Shown here piece after piece: positions 49,827-63,436 of a stretch of DNA of 64,000 bases. The stretch's first letter is position 1; the number at the start of each line of letters is the position of its first letter. The translations under genes were made by a program, and so were the position numbers. Origin of the DNA: Macrobrachium rosenbergii (taxonomy: Eukaryota > Arthropoda > Malacostraca > Decapoda > Palaemonidae). Below the pieces are notes generated by a model. The model had not been told where the DNA came from. It ran no database searches and worked only from the letters and a program-made list of their open reading frames with translations. The DNA lies in the NCBI RefSeq assembly GCF_040412425.1, contig NC_089763.1:52378587-52442586 (forward strand), in the 5' to 3' direction.

Positions 49827-49899
49827 ACCTGAGGACTTCCACTACCCATCATTCTGCCCCTTTCTTGCACCAACTCTCCCAAAAGAGGAGGCGCCTGGC

Positions 49900-52331
49900 A
49901 CCTACTGGGGCACGGAGAACACTGGCTTCACTTCCTAGCGGAAGGCTTAGCTGAAGATTTCTTGATCAAACGGGGGGTGAAACAAACATTCGTCTGTCCT
50001 CTTGACTGAGACCTTTGCTTGCTCCCACGAAAGGGAAAGGGCTGCAGAGGAGAGGTTGTCTTGGAACTAAAAGAGGGAAGCTCCTTAGGGTAATTTGAGG
50101 ATTGCACCAAAAGATCTTGTATCGACTTCTTTTGTAAAACAGAAGCAATTTTATTCATTACCGACTGCGGGAATAAACACTCACGCACCAGAGGGAAGAA
50201 CAGAAGGGCAGACTTCTGGGCTGTGGTGATTCCCTTCACGGTGTAAGAGCACCAAAGCTCCCTCTTCTTCAAAATCCCCATGGCACAGAGGCCAATTCTT
50301 GAGATCTGTCTCTAATCCCACCGTCCAGTCTAAAAAGCTGACCACTTCGAAAATCTTGAACATATTCTTAAGCAAATGGTTGAGCTCGGCTGAAGAGAAC
50401 ATTATTTGGCCGGCAAAAAGGCCAACCTACGAGAAGAGCCAATTAGACCGGGAAAGTCCCCCTGGGAAGAGGCAGGCACACCCAAGGAAGGAGCTTCCCT
50501 GGTGGCGTAAAACTGGTATTGCCTATTCAACAGTCTTGTAGGGGGGTAGCTGAAGCCAGCCTTCCCTTTCTCCCTCTTGTCCGAAAGCCAAATCTCAATC
50601 TCACTCAGTGCCTTCCTTGCTGAGGTGGAGAGCACCATCATAGGCAACTTGGATGATTCGGCTGGAAGAATGCTCATCTGAAAGGTAGACGAAGGTGAAG
50701 AAGGTAGGAAAGCTGCATAGCAGAAACCGCAACAGCGCTGCATATGCAGATGGAGGAGAATCTTCCTCTGGATCCATATCCACCTCCTCCTTGAATGATG
50801 ATACAGGAGACAAGGACAAATCTCTAGCAGGTTTCACAGACGAAAGTTTCTTTAAAAAACCAAAAATATCATCCAGTCATTGCTGAATGGGAGCAAGAGA
50901 CGGATCCATAACCGACGATGTCGAAGCTTGCTGCAGATGAGATGGCACTCCCAATGCCTAAACTGGCACCTAGCGATTAAAAGAAGAGCCTGGGTGACCA
51001 GGTGCCATCGTACAATGGGGATTCTCTGACTGAGTGGGCGCTAATGGATGCTCAGAAGCTTCTGGCTGCTCAGCAGCCACTAGGCACTCGAAAGTCACTG
51101 GGTGCTTGGAAGCCACTGAATGCTTTGGTGCCAACAAGTGCTCGGGAGCTACTGGACGCTCAGGCACCAATGGGCGCTTGAGACTGCTGTGCTAATTGGC
51201 ACCACTGGGCACCTGTGCCTGGAAACATTGGGAGAAGGTTCAGGAGAAAAGCTCGGATACTGTTGCGCCAACTGGTGCCACTGGTTGCTTGCATCTGGGA
51301 ACGTCAGAAGGTTCGGGAGAAAAGAGCTCGGATACTGTTGCACTAACTGGTGCCACTGGGCGCTTGCACCTGTGAACGTAGGGAGAAGGTTCAGGGGAAA
51401 AGCGCTCAGGGTTGTCCCAAAAACCGTAAGATGGAACCGACTCCTTAGCCTTCTTGCATGGGACCTGAGGCGAGCGAGACACATCCACCACAGACCTTTT
51501 CAGTGGTTTAGACACACCACTGAAGTGCCACTGGCACCTCTGTTCAGGGCTGGAAGCCTCTGGACTAGAGGAAAGGCGGTGAGCCTCCGAAAAGACACCT
51601 TTCCACTGGCTGTCTGTTGTCACCATGGGACTTTACTACAGGTGTGACTGAGGGGCCAAATACCCATGGGCAGAGCCCACCAACCTCCCTTGGGCCTCTG
51701 GTATGGCATCTCCCAGGTTTAGGGGATTATGCCAGGGACCTTCACCTTGGAGAATCGGCGGGATGGGCAGCCAGCTCCTCCAATAACACTTCACTATTAT
51801 CACTCACTTTACGCTCCATAAGGGTTCACACTGAAGCCCCTATCTGAGCCACTGTGTTCACTAACAATTTGAACTTGCAATTGAATTTAGACTCCAGACT
51901 GGAAATGGCATTAGGGTCAGGAGCAAGAGAACTGGGTAAAGGATCAGGCAGTACAACTAAGGAAGTGGGAATGGGAGAAATTACAGGTAAAAATACAACA
52001 GGCACATCAATAGAAAACCTAGCAGATTTCTGACTAGCTACAGTCTTGTCATGCTTAATGGTCGCTTTTTCTCTTCCTTTCCCTCTAACTTTGATAGATG
52101 AGAATTTAAAATCTTCCACTGTTTTGGATCCCAATCCTCACATTCAGCACATGGTTCCTCTAACGAACATACCTGACCCCTGCAAGTCGTGCACAAAGTA
52201 CGTAAGTCATGCCTAGCTAAGGTTAACCTTGCATTACAGTCTTTGCTGCAATAACGAGTACTAGTCGTACTAGCTCTTCGTTGGGTGAGCCAGTAGAGCT
52301 CCAGACTGTCACTCGATGGGCCGGAGTTCAA
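49900..52331 (-). pseudogene. Gag of B3, broken, with internal tandem repeats
   Basis: The N-terminal frame from 52331 encodes YCSKDCNARLTLARHDLRT, CTTCRGQVC and CAECEDWDPKQW. This Cys-rich block (pairs CxxC, CxxxxC, CxxC) recalls treble-clef-like zinc-binding starts of DIRS Gags. Downstream frames (51826-52134, 51240-51626, 50402-50743, 49928-50281) are low in recognisable domains and contain repeats at 51000-51400. Stops and frame changes break it throughout. Function is inferred only from position upstream of RT. Confidence 0.55.
51000..51400. repeat. two kinds of short tandem repeat in B3 Gag
   Basis: 51010-51170 consists of degenerate ~21-24-bp units (GCTCAGAAGCTTCTGG, GCTTGGAAGCCACTGAA, GCTCGGGAGCTACTGG). 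On the minus strand these encode a 7-8-residue period of EHPLAP/KHPVA type. 51170-51400 holds three ~78-bp units, each with GAAGGTTC, GGAGAAAAG, CTCGG and ACTGGTGCCACTGG. They encode SPEPS...CK.PVAPV repeats. Confidence 0.75.
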
Positions 52332-52547
52332 TTCCCCCGGCCGGCTGATGAAGAGTTAGAGGAATTTATTTCTGGTGATAGAAATTCATTTCTCGCTATA
52401 TGTGGTTCCGATTCCACAATAAGCTGTAGGTCCCGTTGCTAAGTAACCAATTGGTTCTTAGCCACATACAATAAGTCTAATCCTTCGGGCCAGCCCTAGG
52501 AGAGCTGTTAATCAGCTCAGTGGTCTGGTAAAACTAAGGTATACTTA
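52272..52547 (+). mobile_element. tRNA-derived SINE, copy 2
   Basis: Flanked by the 12-bp direct repeat ACTAGTCGTACT (52260-52271 and 52548-52559). The tRNA-like head has an A-box-like GGTGAGCCAGTAGAG and a B-box GTTCAATTCCCCC near 52327. The body is the same as in 5077-5335: GAGGAATTTATTTCTGGTGA, CCAATTGGTTCTTAGCCACA, GGGCCAGCCCTAGGAGAGC, ending GGTATACTTA. It is inserted into the 5' part of B3, so it is younger than B3. Confidence 0.9.
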
Positions 52548-52755
52548 ACTAGTCGTACTTGTGTCTGACATCGCCAGCAAACAAGTCAATAAGCAAAGTC
52601 CAAAAGTCAAATCCGTGATAATGAAAGGTTTTTTTAATTAAAACCCTATCTATCTAAATTGCCGAAAGGCTACCAAATACAAAATACTGGTTATTGCAGC
52701 AAAGGCTACAATAACGAGTATTAGTCGTACTTGTGTCTGACATTGCCGGCAAATG

Positions 52756-53705
52756 AAATTAATATACAGTAATGATGTTCATTAAATGCAGAACCAATAA
52801 GCATTCTATTATCAACACACAAACATCATTAAAACATTGGGATATGATTTGCGCACGATCACAGTGATGGTTGATATAATATAAGCTTTGTGGTGTAATG
52901 TCAAACATGCACTTTGACATCAATAACGAAAGTAAGAAATTAAGGACTGTAGTGATAAATAATAAAACACCAAAGACTGGCAAATTTCATTACCAAAACA
53001 TACTATTTATGTTTATGGTAGTTTAATTATCAGAGTTCCATTACCTGTAGGTAAGACTAGGTTATGCATACTAAACCATATAAAAATTAACTTTTCTGCA
53101 ATTATTCACAGAGTACTACAGAATTTAGCTTAAAATAGCATACATCAGCTAGGGAGGATGCTTTTTATATTTCTCATCACTGTTTACCTTTTGTCAGCTG
53201 ACCATCTTAAAAATAACATGCACAGAATTGCAAAGCACCAATACAAAACAAAACATTAAGAAAAAATGTATTGTAACAAATAAATATTTTATAATTCATT
53301 CAAAACTTTGAATAAAAAGACATTTTAGATAAAGTGTCATGTCAACTTCATGAATAGCTCAGGGGTCTGCCCCTTCTGCTAAGTATGTAACAACGACTGA
53401 CACAATAGGGTGCCCCAATAACTTTCATAGCTTATAGTCTAGTACAATTCCACAGAGCATCAAATAGCCTATCCTAACCAGTATTTTGTAAATATCATTC
53501 AATTTAAATAACTAAACTGCTTACCATTTGAACTCAGAGATAAATCTGCAAAATGAATTGCTTCTAACAATATGTAAATGTCCTGTACCTACCTATGCTT
53601 ACAAGATGTGTCAAGTACTGCATACAGAACCCATACAATATCAATAAAACATAAACATTATTTCTTTTTAAACATAATAACCCCAAATCTTCATAATAAA
53701 AAATT

Positions 53706-53708
<3 letters not shown>
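52756..53708 (-). other. intronic sequence, no feature recognised
   Basis: AT-rich part of the large intron. Short open frames have no domain. Confidence 0.5.

Positions 53709-53792
<84 letters not shown>
53709..53792. repeat. (GA)n microsatellite
   Basis: About 42 GA units. Confidence 0.96.
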
Positions 53793-53793
<1 letters not shown>

Positions 53794-53957
53794 ATGAAAG
53801 GCAAGCAAACATTTTCTAAGTGCATAGTTTATCCTAACATGATGCATACAAGTGTGTATACCATGTACACATGCACACACACTGAAAATATGTAACACTA
53901 CATTTCAGTACAGTACAGTACCATACTGCATTACGTAATGCCAATAAAAAATAACAT

Positions 53958-53958
<1 letters not shown>

Positions 53959-54020
<62 letters not shown>
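53959..54020. repeat. (GA)n microsatellite
   Basis: About 31 GA units. The downstream flank (AAGTGCATA, TCCTAACATGGTGCA) resembles the flank of the previous array (AAGTGCATAGTTTATCCTAACATG), so the two arrays and their flanks are a ~240-bp tandem duplication (about 53700-53850 and 53945-54075). Confidence 0.9.
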
Positions 54021-54027
<7 letters not shown>

Positions 54028-54079
54028 AGGTTGGGCCCACAGTAAGTGCATACTGTTTCCTAACATGGTGCACAAAGAA

Positions 54080-55080
54080 GAAAGCATTGATCATGTGTGT
54101 GCACGTGTTTATTCACTACCCACCCACAAAGGCACAGCCAGGAAAGCGTCAGTAGGCAGGAGTGCGTTTGTTCATTCATTCACCGTCCACCTCACATGGG
54201 CGCAAACAAGAAAGCTTCAGTCTACTGTCCAAAAACCCTCGTACTTACTGGATTTCTCTGGGAGGTACAAAATATTTTTGTCATTTATATTGGAATCAGG
54301 TGAGTCTATTAAGTAACTAAATCTGCTAAGTTCGATACTTTAAGTTGAGGTGCCACTGTAATGAAAAAATTAAACACTGCTACTTTCACATGTTTAAAAT
54401 TAGCAATGATCACTAGTTTTAGAAGATTACATGTCTTAGCAGATGGCATACTGTAATTAAATATGTATCTTTCAAATATCAACTGTTCATCATTACTTTA
54501 CTGATTTTAAAGTGCATGTTAACAACCCCTACCAAGGGAAGATTTTTTTTCACAATTCTCACTCATCCATTTGTGTCACTGTAACTTCACTCTCCTCTGT
54601 AACACATTACTGTTGAGAATGTGCACAGCTATTTGTAAAAAACAGAAAAACCTGAAAAACGGTTTTGCAAGTACAGTATCATATCATGATATGTATATTC
54701 AAAATACCTAATACTGTAGTGTTCAATGGTTTAGTTGGTAACGTCCTGTAAGTGCAAATGATTTGTATGTCCATGTTAAAATGCCCATTTCTTCATACTT
54801 ATTCATAATTATTTTTACTAATCCTCTTACACTTCCATATTTGAATATATGTTACATTATGGCTTATTGTAGTAAATTATTATTATGTTTTAAAAGCCTA
54901 TGCAGTATCAATAATTACTTGAATGTGTGAATCACAGATATGTTTTGATGAATGACATAACCTAGCCTTTTTATACTGCAGTTTGGATGGGCTCCTCACA
55001 TGCACGCACACAAACAAACTAAGATTGTTTTATAAGACAGAGTCTCAACTGGCACTATATCAAACATAAATTATACAGTA
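54080..55080 (-). other. intronic sequence, no gene recognised
   Basis: AT-rich. AAGTTGAGGTGCCACTGTA near 54342-54360 resembles the end of a mariner-type repeat (CAGTGG.ACCTC on the other strand). Its partner end was not found. Confidence 0.4.
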
Positions 55081-55355
55081 CAGGCAGTTTCCAGTTAATG
55101 GCGGGCTTGGTTAATGGCGATCCGGTTTTATGGCACTTGTCTAGTGACGAAAATCGGCAAATTTTGGCACTGAAAATCAATGGTTTCCGCTTATTGGCAC
55201 TGATAATTGGGTATTGGTGCAGATACATACCTAACAGAGGCACCGATAGCCGAAAATTGGTGCTTTTTGGCGCCGATAAGCCCCGAAAATCACCGATTTT
55301 CGGTTATCATCACACCCTCAGAATGGAACCCCAGCTGATAACCGGGAACTGCCTA
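55081..55355. mobile_element. Tigger/pogo-like MITE, copy 3 (diverged)
   Basis: 275 bp, beginning CAGGCAGTTTCCAGTTAATG and ending as the reverse complement of (C/T)AGGCAGTTCCCGGTTATC, bordered by TA. The interior is rich in short inverted pieces such as GGCGATAAGCC and GATTTTCGGTTATC. It is related to copies 1 and 2 only at the ends. Confidence 0.72.
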
Positions 55356-55598
55356 TATATAAATTCTGAAAATCAGATCTAATGCAACCTAAATACTGGG
55401 TAGTGGCCCTGAAAATTTGAAATCAGGTTGAATTAGTGTAGGAACCAGATTGCAAGTATGTATGAGCATTAGTGAATGTCTACATATATCAGGTTTTTGT
55501 TATTCAGAAATTTCCGTTATTAGTGAATGTATGAATTCTGTTTTACTTAAAATAATTGAAATACAGAAATATTCTATGACAAAATACAATTTACTTAC

Positions 55599-55812
55599 AA
55601 TTGACAATTGTGCTGCCTGTATTATCATCCATCATAACACATTCATCATCTCTAGTGCAATGAGGATCACCTATTACTAAATCATCTACATCAGACAGCT
55701 TCAAAACTCCATCCACAACTACAAACTGTTGTCGTCTGAAGTCTTTCATGAGCAATGGTCCTAAAGGTGAAGCTGCCAAATGCTGAAGTATCTTTCCTAC
55801 ATCATAGGCCAA
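55599..55812 (-). CDS. PKDCC-like: PKDCC/VLK-like secreted kinase, exon with metal-binding loop
   Basis: A 214-nt minus exon. Acceptor TCTTTTTGCAG ends at 55813; donor AATT|GTAAGT starts at 55598. It starts in phase 0 and ends in phase 1, joining in frame with the exon at 46009 as ...NLTCQ. It encodes LAYDVGKILQHLAASPLGPL, LMKDFRRQQFVVVDGVLKLS and DVDDLVIGDPHC. SPLG...DFR.RQFV.VDG..K..D.DD followed by Cys is the vertebrate PKDCC pattern; the D in (S/T)D.DD takes the place of the DFG metal ligand. Upstream N-lobe and catalytic-loop exons are not visible up to 64000. Confidence 0.85.
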
Positions 55813-57449
55813 CTGCAAAAAGACAAAACTTACTCTTAATGATTTGTTACATACTGTTAGCTATATATGAACATATTAATCAGAGAGACTCCTTACTAAA
55901 AAGTATATACAGTAATGACAAAAGCATAATGCTTTTAAAAGATCTTTTTAATATTATATTTCAATCATTTTCATTTCACAGTTACAACCTTCTTATTTTC
56001 ATCAACACTTAGCTACCCAATTATAGATATGGTCATGACATTTCAGATTAAGTACTGAATCATGAACTGCCAGTCCTGAATGACTTGATCAATAATGACC
56101 GAGGCCATGTCTGGCACCTTCCATTTTTACCCAAACTACAGTGATTGGCTGGCCTGAAGTCTGACAATATCTTTCCTAGTCAGTTCATGCCTGGACAGTA
56201 CTCTTATAGTTAGCAACTATCATCTGCTTCTTTGTACCCTAGGCTGACTGGGATGGCTCTCTGAGTCAGCTGTACAGAGGCTATTTTCTTGGTGCTATAT
56301 ATCAGGTGATTATTTTTTTTCTTGTCTGGTCTGTGGCCACAGGTGGTTCTGGCACCTCTTCAGCATGGTTTAGGCTGAATTTTATGAACATGATTTCCAA
56401 GGTCTCATAATTTTTGGTCAAAATTACTGCTGACTGATTAACATAGCTCCAGTTATTGCTTATATCTCCTATATTATCTACTGTTTGAAGGGCCAAGGTC
56501 AACCTGAGAAATAGGGAACAATCATGTTCTGCCTGGCTTGGAGCTTCATAATTCTTAGGTATCTGCTTATACAAAATGAGGCTGAACAAGTCATATAACA
56601 ATAAAGGTATATAAAATTTTTCAATCCTGGAGCTCAAAGATGTGCCAAGTCTACAGATCTAGTATTTCTTTCTAGATGAAATAAATCTGACTTGATTAAT
56701 CTTGTGTCTAACCACAACTCGAGCAACATTCACATTAAAGCCAATTATTCTCATATGACCATTCCTGACATCTATAAGATGCTTTAGGCCATGATATTAC
56801 CACGAGATCTGCTGCTTTCAGGTCCCAGGCAAATACTCTTACCTATGGCTATAACTAAGCACTGTATAGTCACTTCTACCATGGGACGAGAAGTGAAAGG
56901 ACAGTAATGCACAGTAGTAATATGTTACAAATACAGTATTCCCTCAATTACTCACAGTAATACTTCCAAGGCCCATTATAAATATTGGAAATGTCCAGAA
57001 ATGGTAAAAAAAATTCCATGTGTGTACAATTATAATTTTGTAACCTTTTTTTATTTTTTCATTACAGTGTTGGATATGCTTATAAACAAAACAGAATACT
57101 CTGTGCAATACTGTAAAAAAACTTTACAGTGTACTGTATACAAAATGTATGATAAAATCTAACATTAAAATTCTCTCTGTCTCTTTTACCTGTGTGATAA
57201 TGAACCTGCTTACATGGGCTGGATCTGAAATTTTTTTCTTTACAAAGAATAACCTAGAGAGAGAGAAAGAGAAGACACACAAATACATATCACTGTGATG
57301 CATGTGTATATGTATACACACAAACACATATACATATGCTGATTTTATACTGAGCAAGTAGCCACCATTCTGTATTGTATTTTGGTATATCCACATTAAA
57401 AATCGAATATTTCATGCAATATTGCATTACAGCAATATTGTTACAATAT
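55813..57449. other. no exon recognised; decayed repeat content
   Basis: Probably a further intron of the PKDCC-like gene. 56080-56880 is richer in GC than its surroundings. It includes a minus frame (56302-56637, 111 codons, ending VPEPPVATDQTRKK) with no recognised domain and reads like an eroded element. A short CA/TG-rich stretch is at 57295-57340. Confidence 0.4.
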
Positions 57450-58465
57450 TTAACACCTTCGCTGAGAGCCTGTTTTTGCCACCAGTGATGAAGGCAGAGT
57501 CCTGCTAATCGTGTAACTGACTAGTTATCTTACTTTTACATTTGTGCTTCAACTCTGTGTTATTTTCATTACTGTTATAATATTACACTGTACTATTATG
57601 TTATAATGTTTTATTATAGTAGAGTGGTAAAATATGCAAATGATATGTAGGTAATTATTCAAATAATGAATTATGTAGTTTTCATTGGTGATTTATTTCA
57701 GTGTGATACCTCTCAAAGCATGGGGTAAAGTAACGCCATTTTTGTTATTCAGTTTGAAAATCTTTTATTACAATCTTTGATGGCTTGCTCTTGGTGAAAA
57801 TTTCATCTACAAAAACATCAAAAAAAAAAAAAAAAAACACTTGGCATTTTGTAGAAAATGAGAATTTATTATCTCCAATAAAAGTTTCAGAGCACTGATT
57901 TTTTGATGAGCTGAATCTTCAATCGTTTTTCATTCACAAATTTTATCACACTTTCTTTCTTTGCTCACACCACCTCTGGTGCTTAATAAAAATGCTTCCT
58001 CCTCTGTCACTTTCTCTGATTCATGATTATCTCTGATCAAAATGAAGTTAAAAAATTATCTAAGGTAGGTTTCTTTAGAACTACGATATAATAAGTAACC
58101 ATATTCATTGCTATCACTATCAGAACTATCTGATAGTTCAGGTCTACTACTATCATTGTCATTTCCAAATAAAAGCCTCTGTAGTAAAGTACATTGTCGT
58201 CAAGAGAAACTTCCTCCATCTGTGGCATTTTGATAGTTACTGAAGGTCTAGGCCTTGTTCTGAGATTATCCTGTAAGTTGGAAATCAAATGTTGCCATTT
58301 GTTGCTACAATATAGACAAAAGCTACTTAAAATGATGAGAAAATGCATTATCAATTACGAGCTGCCTAACTAGAACCAAAAAAATGATGACTGAGGAGAT
58401 CAGTTCTATGTTATGGAATAGACCTTTTGATGACTGAGATCAGTCCCACGCCATGAAAGGGTTAA
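57450..58465. mobile_element. candidate piggyBac-type element
   Basis: TTAA at 57450-57453 is followed by CACCTTCGCTGAGAGCC. TTAA at 58462-58465 is preceded, on the minus strand, by CCCTTTCATGGCGTGGG. The ends are only loosely alike. On the minus strand near 58070-58170 a short acidic segment (SDSSDSDSNEY) recalls the acidic N-termini of piggyBac transposases. The rest does not read as a transposase. Weak call. Confidence 0.3.
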
Positions 58466-58732
58466 TTTGTACGGCATACAAAAATTTATCAAATCTTTAC
58501 ACCACCTACTAGAGCTCCAGCTTTTGTAAATCACTGGCTGTAACCTTTGGTAAATATGTAATGCACTATACTGATTAACATAATCATTAACTATATTCCA
58601 TTACATAATATTAACTCTATCATATACTGGATTTCATATTTATACTTTGAATATGAGCAAGTTATGGAAACAAGGTGACAAGCTGAGTTCTCCAAGGTAT
58701 GAAAATCAATTCATAAGTACTTGTGTATATAT

Positions 58733-60339
<1,607 letters not shown>

Positions 60340-60340
<1 letters not shown>

Positions 60341-61094
60341 TTAAAGTTTTTACCCAAGTTACAACTGAACGAACAGCAAACAAAGTCTAAATGCAATACC
60401 TTATCATTTTATCATGTCCTGATACAATACTTGTTACCCCCAAATGCCATCTAATTTCATGGAATGAAAAGTGAACAAGAACTAAATGCAATACTTAGTC
60501 ATTTGTTTGTGTCATATGGACAGGCAATATTTTCAAGTACTGTGCCAGGTAGTTATATTTACATTGTAAAAGTTCAGTTCATTTGTTGATTACATGTAAA
60601 CTTCCCTTCTGTAAGTAACCGTGTTGATGTCTGTCTGTTTAATATCTCTCTCTCTCTCTCTCCTCTGCACAATTACTTAATTACAAGTTAATATCCTTTA
60701 ATAAAATGTAATTTATACAATTGTGTTTATCAGTAAACATATACACTGCCTGTTTACCCAAAGTTTAAACCAATGATGTATCACTGCCTAAGTTGATTTA
60801 TGAAGTGTTTTGGAGGAGTAAGCATTCATAAATTTCTGAATGCCACACTATATAAATACAGAGAAAATGCATACTGTAGTTTACCTCAACATGATGCATC
60901 TGTGTACATATACACAAACATGCATATCTAGTGTCCATATACACATGCAAAGAGACAGACACTGATGTGCAAGAAAAGTTCTAACATAACATGGTTGGGC
61001 AGTTTATATTGATACATTATTTCATAATCTGTTACAGTTTTTCAGTCTGTTGGTATTCCAACCTCAGAAAATATTTAATTTGTGAAAAAATGAC
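60340..61094. other. no gene recognised
   Basis: AT-rich. A short (CT)n is at 60646-60662, and there are CA/TA-rich stretches near 60905-60925. Nothing codes. Confidence 0.45.
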
Positions 61095-61097
61095 ACA

Positions 61098-61374
61098 TTT
61101 TGTATTTGTTTTTCCTAACATACAAACCTGAGGTCTTTACATAGGAATCACCTTCAGCGCAAGCAGGAGCAGGCTATTCTACACATCAAGGTTGTCCGAT
61201 AATTGCTGAGGTATGCATCCACTTGCCTAATACCCCAGGTATCAGAATGAGGGGTGGCTACAGGTGGGCAGTGTATGTAAAGACCTCAGGTTTGTATGTT
61301 AGGAAAAATACAAATTACTTCCAAAATTTGTCATTTATTCCCACAAGAATACAAACCATCGGTCTTTATATAGG
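61098..61374. repeat. terminus and ICR of B4
   Basis: 61101-61141 (TTTTTCCTAACATACAAACC, TGAGGTCTTTACATA) is the inverted copy of 61274-61315. The second ICR half, 61330-61374 (CACAAGAATACAAACCATCG, GTCTTTATATAGG), should match the opposite terminus beyond the window. It does match the B2 terminus at 10027-10065 in inverted form. Confidence 0.85.
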
Positions 61375-61979
61375 AAGACTTACTTTTTGGTGGGAAGATC
61401 TGAGTAGACTTCCTAACCACCTGGAGGTCTGCCTCATCTAGGACTTTTTTCTGGTCATGTAGTGTCGAGCAAAGGAAGCAGTCCCGTGCCTCTGATCAGG
61501 GGAACAAATGCCCTTGACTGTCAGACTCATGGGCTTTTCAAAGTAATGGGTGTAAAAGCAACATTACTTCAAAAAAGGGTAGGGAGAACACTATGTTGGA
61601 GACAATACAGCTAAGTAATGGGTCAGTTTTATTGCCAACCACCACTCTCCACTTGCTAGAGAGGGGGCAAGACTTGCTTCTATTAGATCATAACAATGGA
61701 AAAATAGAATGGCTGATCATTCACCTGCATCTGTGCCTGTCCAGCATGTGACGGTTTGAAAACCTATCCTCTGCCCACCGTAAGACAAGAGGCAAGAGAA
61801 AGGGAAAGGACGGAGGGCAGTCACCTTTCACTTCTATGACTGTACATCTTAGACCAGATGCTACCTGCCCTGCTATGGGAACTGGATGAGCTTGCGCAAC
61901 TTGTTGAGCAGCCACCACAGGAACCAAGGAAAAGGTGTCCAAGGACCTATGGGCAATGTCCTTCGGAGCAAAAGGTGAA

Positions 61980-62900
61980 CGTCGTATGACGCGACCACAC
62001 TCCTGCTCTCAGCACCTCATGCACCGACTGGTTCTTCTTGAATGCAAGTGCAAGGGACGGAGCGTGCTCCTGACTTTGTGAGCTCTAGGCTGGAACATAC
62101 TCAAGTACACCCACTTGATAGCCTCATGAAGCCAAAAAGAGATTGTGCTCTTGAACCCCTCTTTCTTGGTCTTGCCAGTGCTAACAAAAGTTATCGACAC
62201 CCAGGCCTGAGCTACAGAGTCCTTTTAACGTAGCACCACAACACTCTAACTGGGCAAAGTAGCATCTTGTTTGGTTTGTTACCTAGGGAGGGGATTGAGA
62301 AGGACTCAAATCTGATACCAGGGACTGATGGATTCTGAGTCTTTGCTACAAATTCAAGGATAAATTCGAAAGAAACAGATCCCCATCTCCTCGAGTGCTT
62401 AACATTATAAGGTAGACCATGGGGTTCGCTTACTCTCTCTTTGCCGATGCTTGGGCAAGCAGAGATACAGGTTTGGGGGTTAGATCCCCATCTGACGACT
62501 CTTGTAGAGGCTTGTAAGGTACACGAGTCAGGCTTCAAAGGACAAGAGTCATCCCACTCAGGGGTCCTGAGTTCCCTGAAGGGCAAGACTTTTCGAAGCT
62601 TCTCATCAGCATGGAGATCTCCGATGAGGAAGAGAGATCTGTGTCTTTTAGACCTAGGACTAGGCCCAGGGTGGCTCTGTAGCTCTTAATTGCTGAGAAA
62701 GAGAGATGCTTTTCTCGGTGAAGGAAGACTAGGAAGACTAGAAAGTCCGCTACCTGCTGAATAGTAGCTCCAACAGGAGAGAAACCCCTTCCATGACACC
62801 AACCACAGAAGATGGCCCATTTTCCTTGATAAATGTCCGCACAGGATTTCCAAAGATATCCAGACATCTCCGATGCTGTTCGTTCAGAAAAGCCTCTCAT
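61980..62900 (-). pseudogene. tyrosine recombinase of B4, broken
   Basis: 62900-62535 gives an N-terminal core-binding part (VGATIQQVADFLVFL, LSFSAIKSYRATLGLVL). 62586-62212 gives RVSEPHGLPYNVKHSRRWGS and FVAKTQNPSVPG, where the family has the catalytic Arg in an RVSELH-like block. 62200-62009 gives SFWLHEAIKWVYL and RAHKVRSTLRP, the HxxR block. The final Tyr was not located with confidence near 61980. It would perform integration; broken here by at least two frame changes. Confidence 0.78.
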
Positions 62901-63436
62901 TAGCAGGAGACGCTGGATAGTCTGCAGCCATGAAGGGATAGGGACGCCATGGACTGGTGGAACCTCTCACGTGGGGTTGGCAAAGGAGGTTGTGCCATGG
63001 AGGAATTTCTCTGATTGTCGAGACTGTCCCAGGGTGATGAAAAGCGTCCTCTGCTGCAGCCCAGGGGTCTTGACAATGAAGCAAAACACCGGCAACTTCC
63101 TGTTGTGCCAGGTTGTGAAAGGTCTATCACTGGTTGTCCCCAAAGGCTGAACAATCTTTCCACGATGTCTGGGTGTAGGGACCATTCTGTCCCTATCATT
63201 TTACCCTCACAGGTGAGTTTGTCTGCCACTGCATTCCTTATGCCCGGGGTATATCTGGCTGACAAGTCCAATTGATCCTTGCTGTCAATTAATGACGCTG
63301 AAGAAACAGTAGTCTCTTGTTGACATATGCCACTAGCGCCCTTGTTTGGAGTGTCCAAGCACTTTATCCTTGAATTCTTGAGATAAATGGGTCCTTCAGC
63401 TCCAGGATGATGTGGGAGGACAGCTCGATTCCACAC
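62900..63436 (-). pseudogene. RNase H domain end of B4
   Basis: 178 codons open. LDLSARYTPGIRNAVADKLT (usual form: xxYxPGxxNxxADxLSR), GTEWSLHPDIVERLFSLWG and VIDL follow the order seen in DIRS RNase H domains. The acidic first strand lies upstream (63436-63600) and is not clear. The DIRS signature is intact enough for confident assignment, but the protein is not functional as written. Confidence 0.75.

Larger units (their letters stand above)
49379..52755 (-). mobile_element. decayed, truncated DIRS-like element, family B copy B3
   Basis: On the minus strand: 5' region (about 52755), a Cys-rich Gag start (52331-52150), a long repeat-bearing Gag, then an RT that stops abruptly at 49379. RNase H, recombinase and the terminal repeat are missing. 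A SINE is inserted at 52272. The copy is in the same orientation as the PKDCC-like gene, inside its large intron. Similarity of RT phrasing (KRAIEVV, NWLFVVPKARG) places it in the DIRS group. Assignment to family B is by overall resemblance. Confidence 0.72.

Noticed and set aside
52272..52340. tRNA gene
   Set aside because: A- and B-box-like sequences are present but belong to the SINE head; no complete cloverleaf, and target duplications flank the whole SINE.
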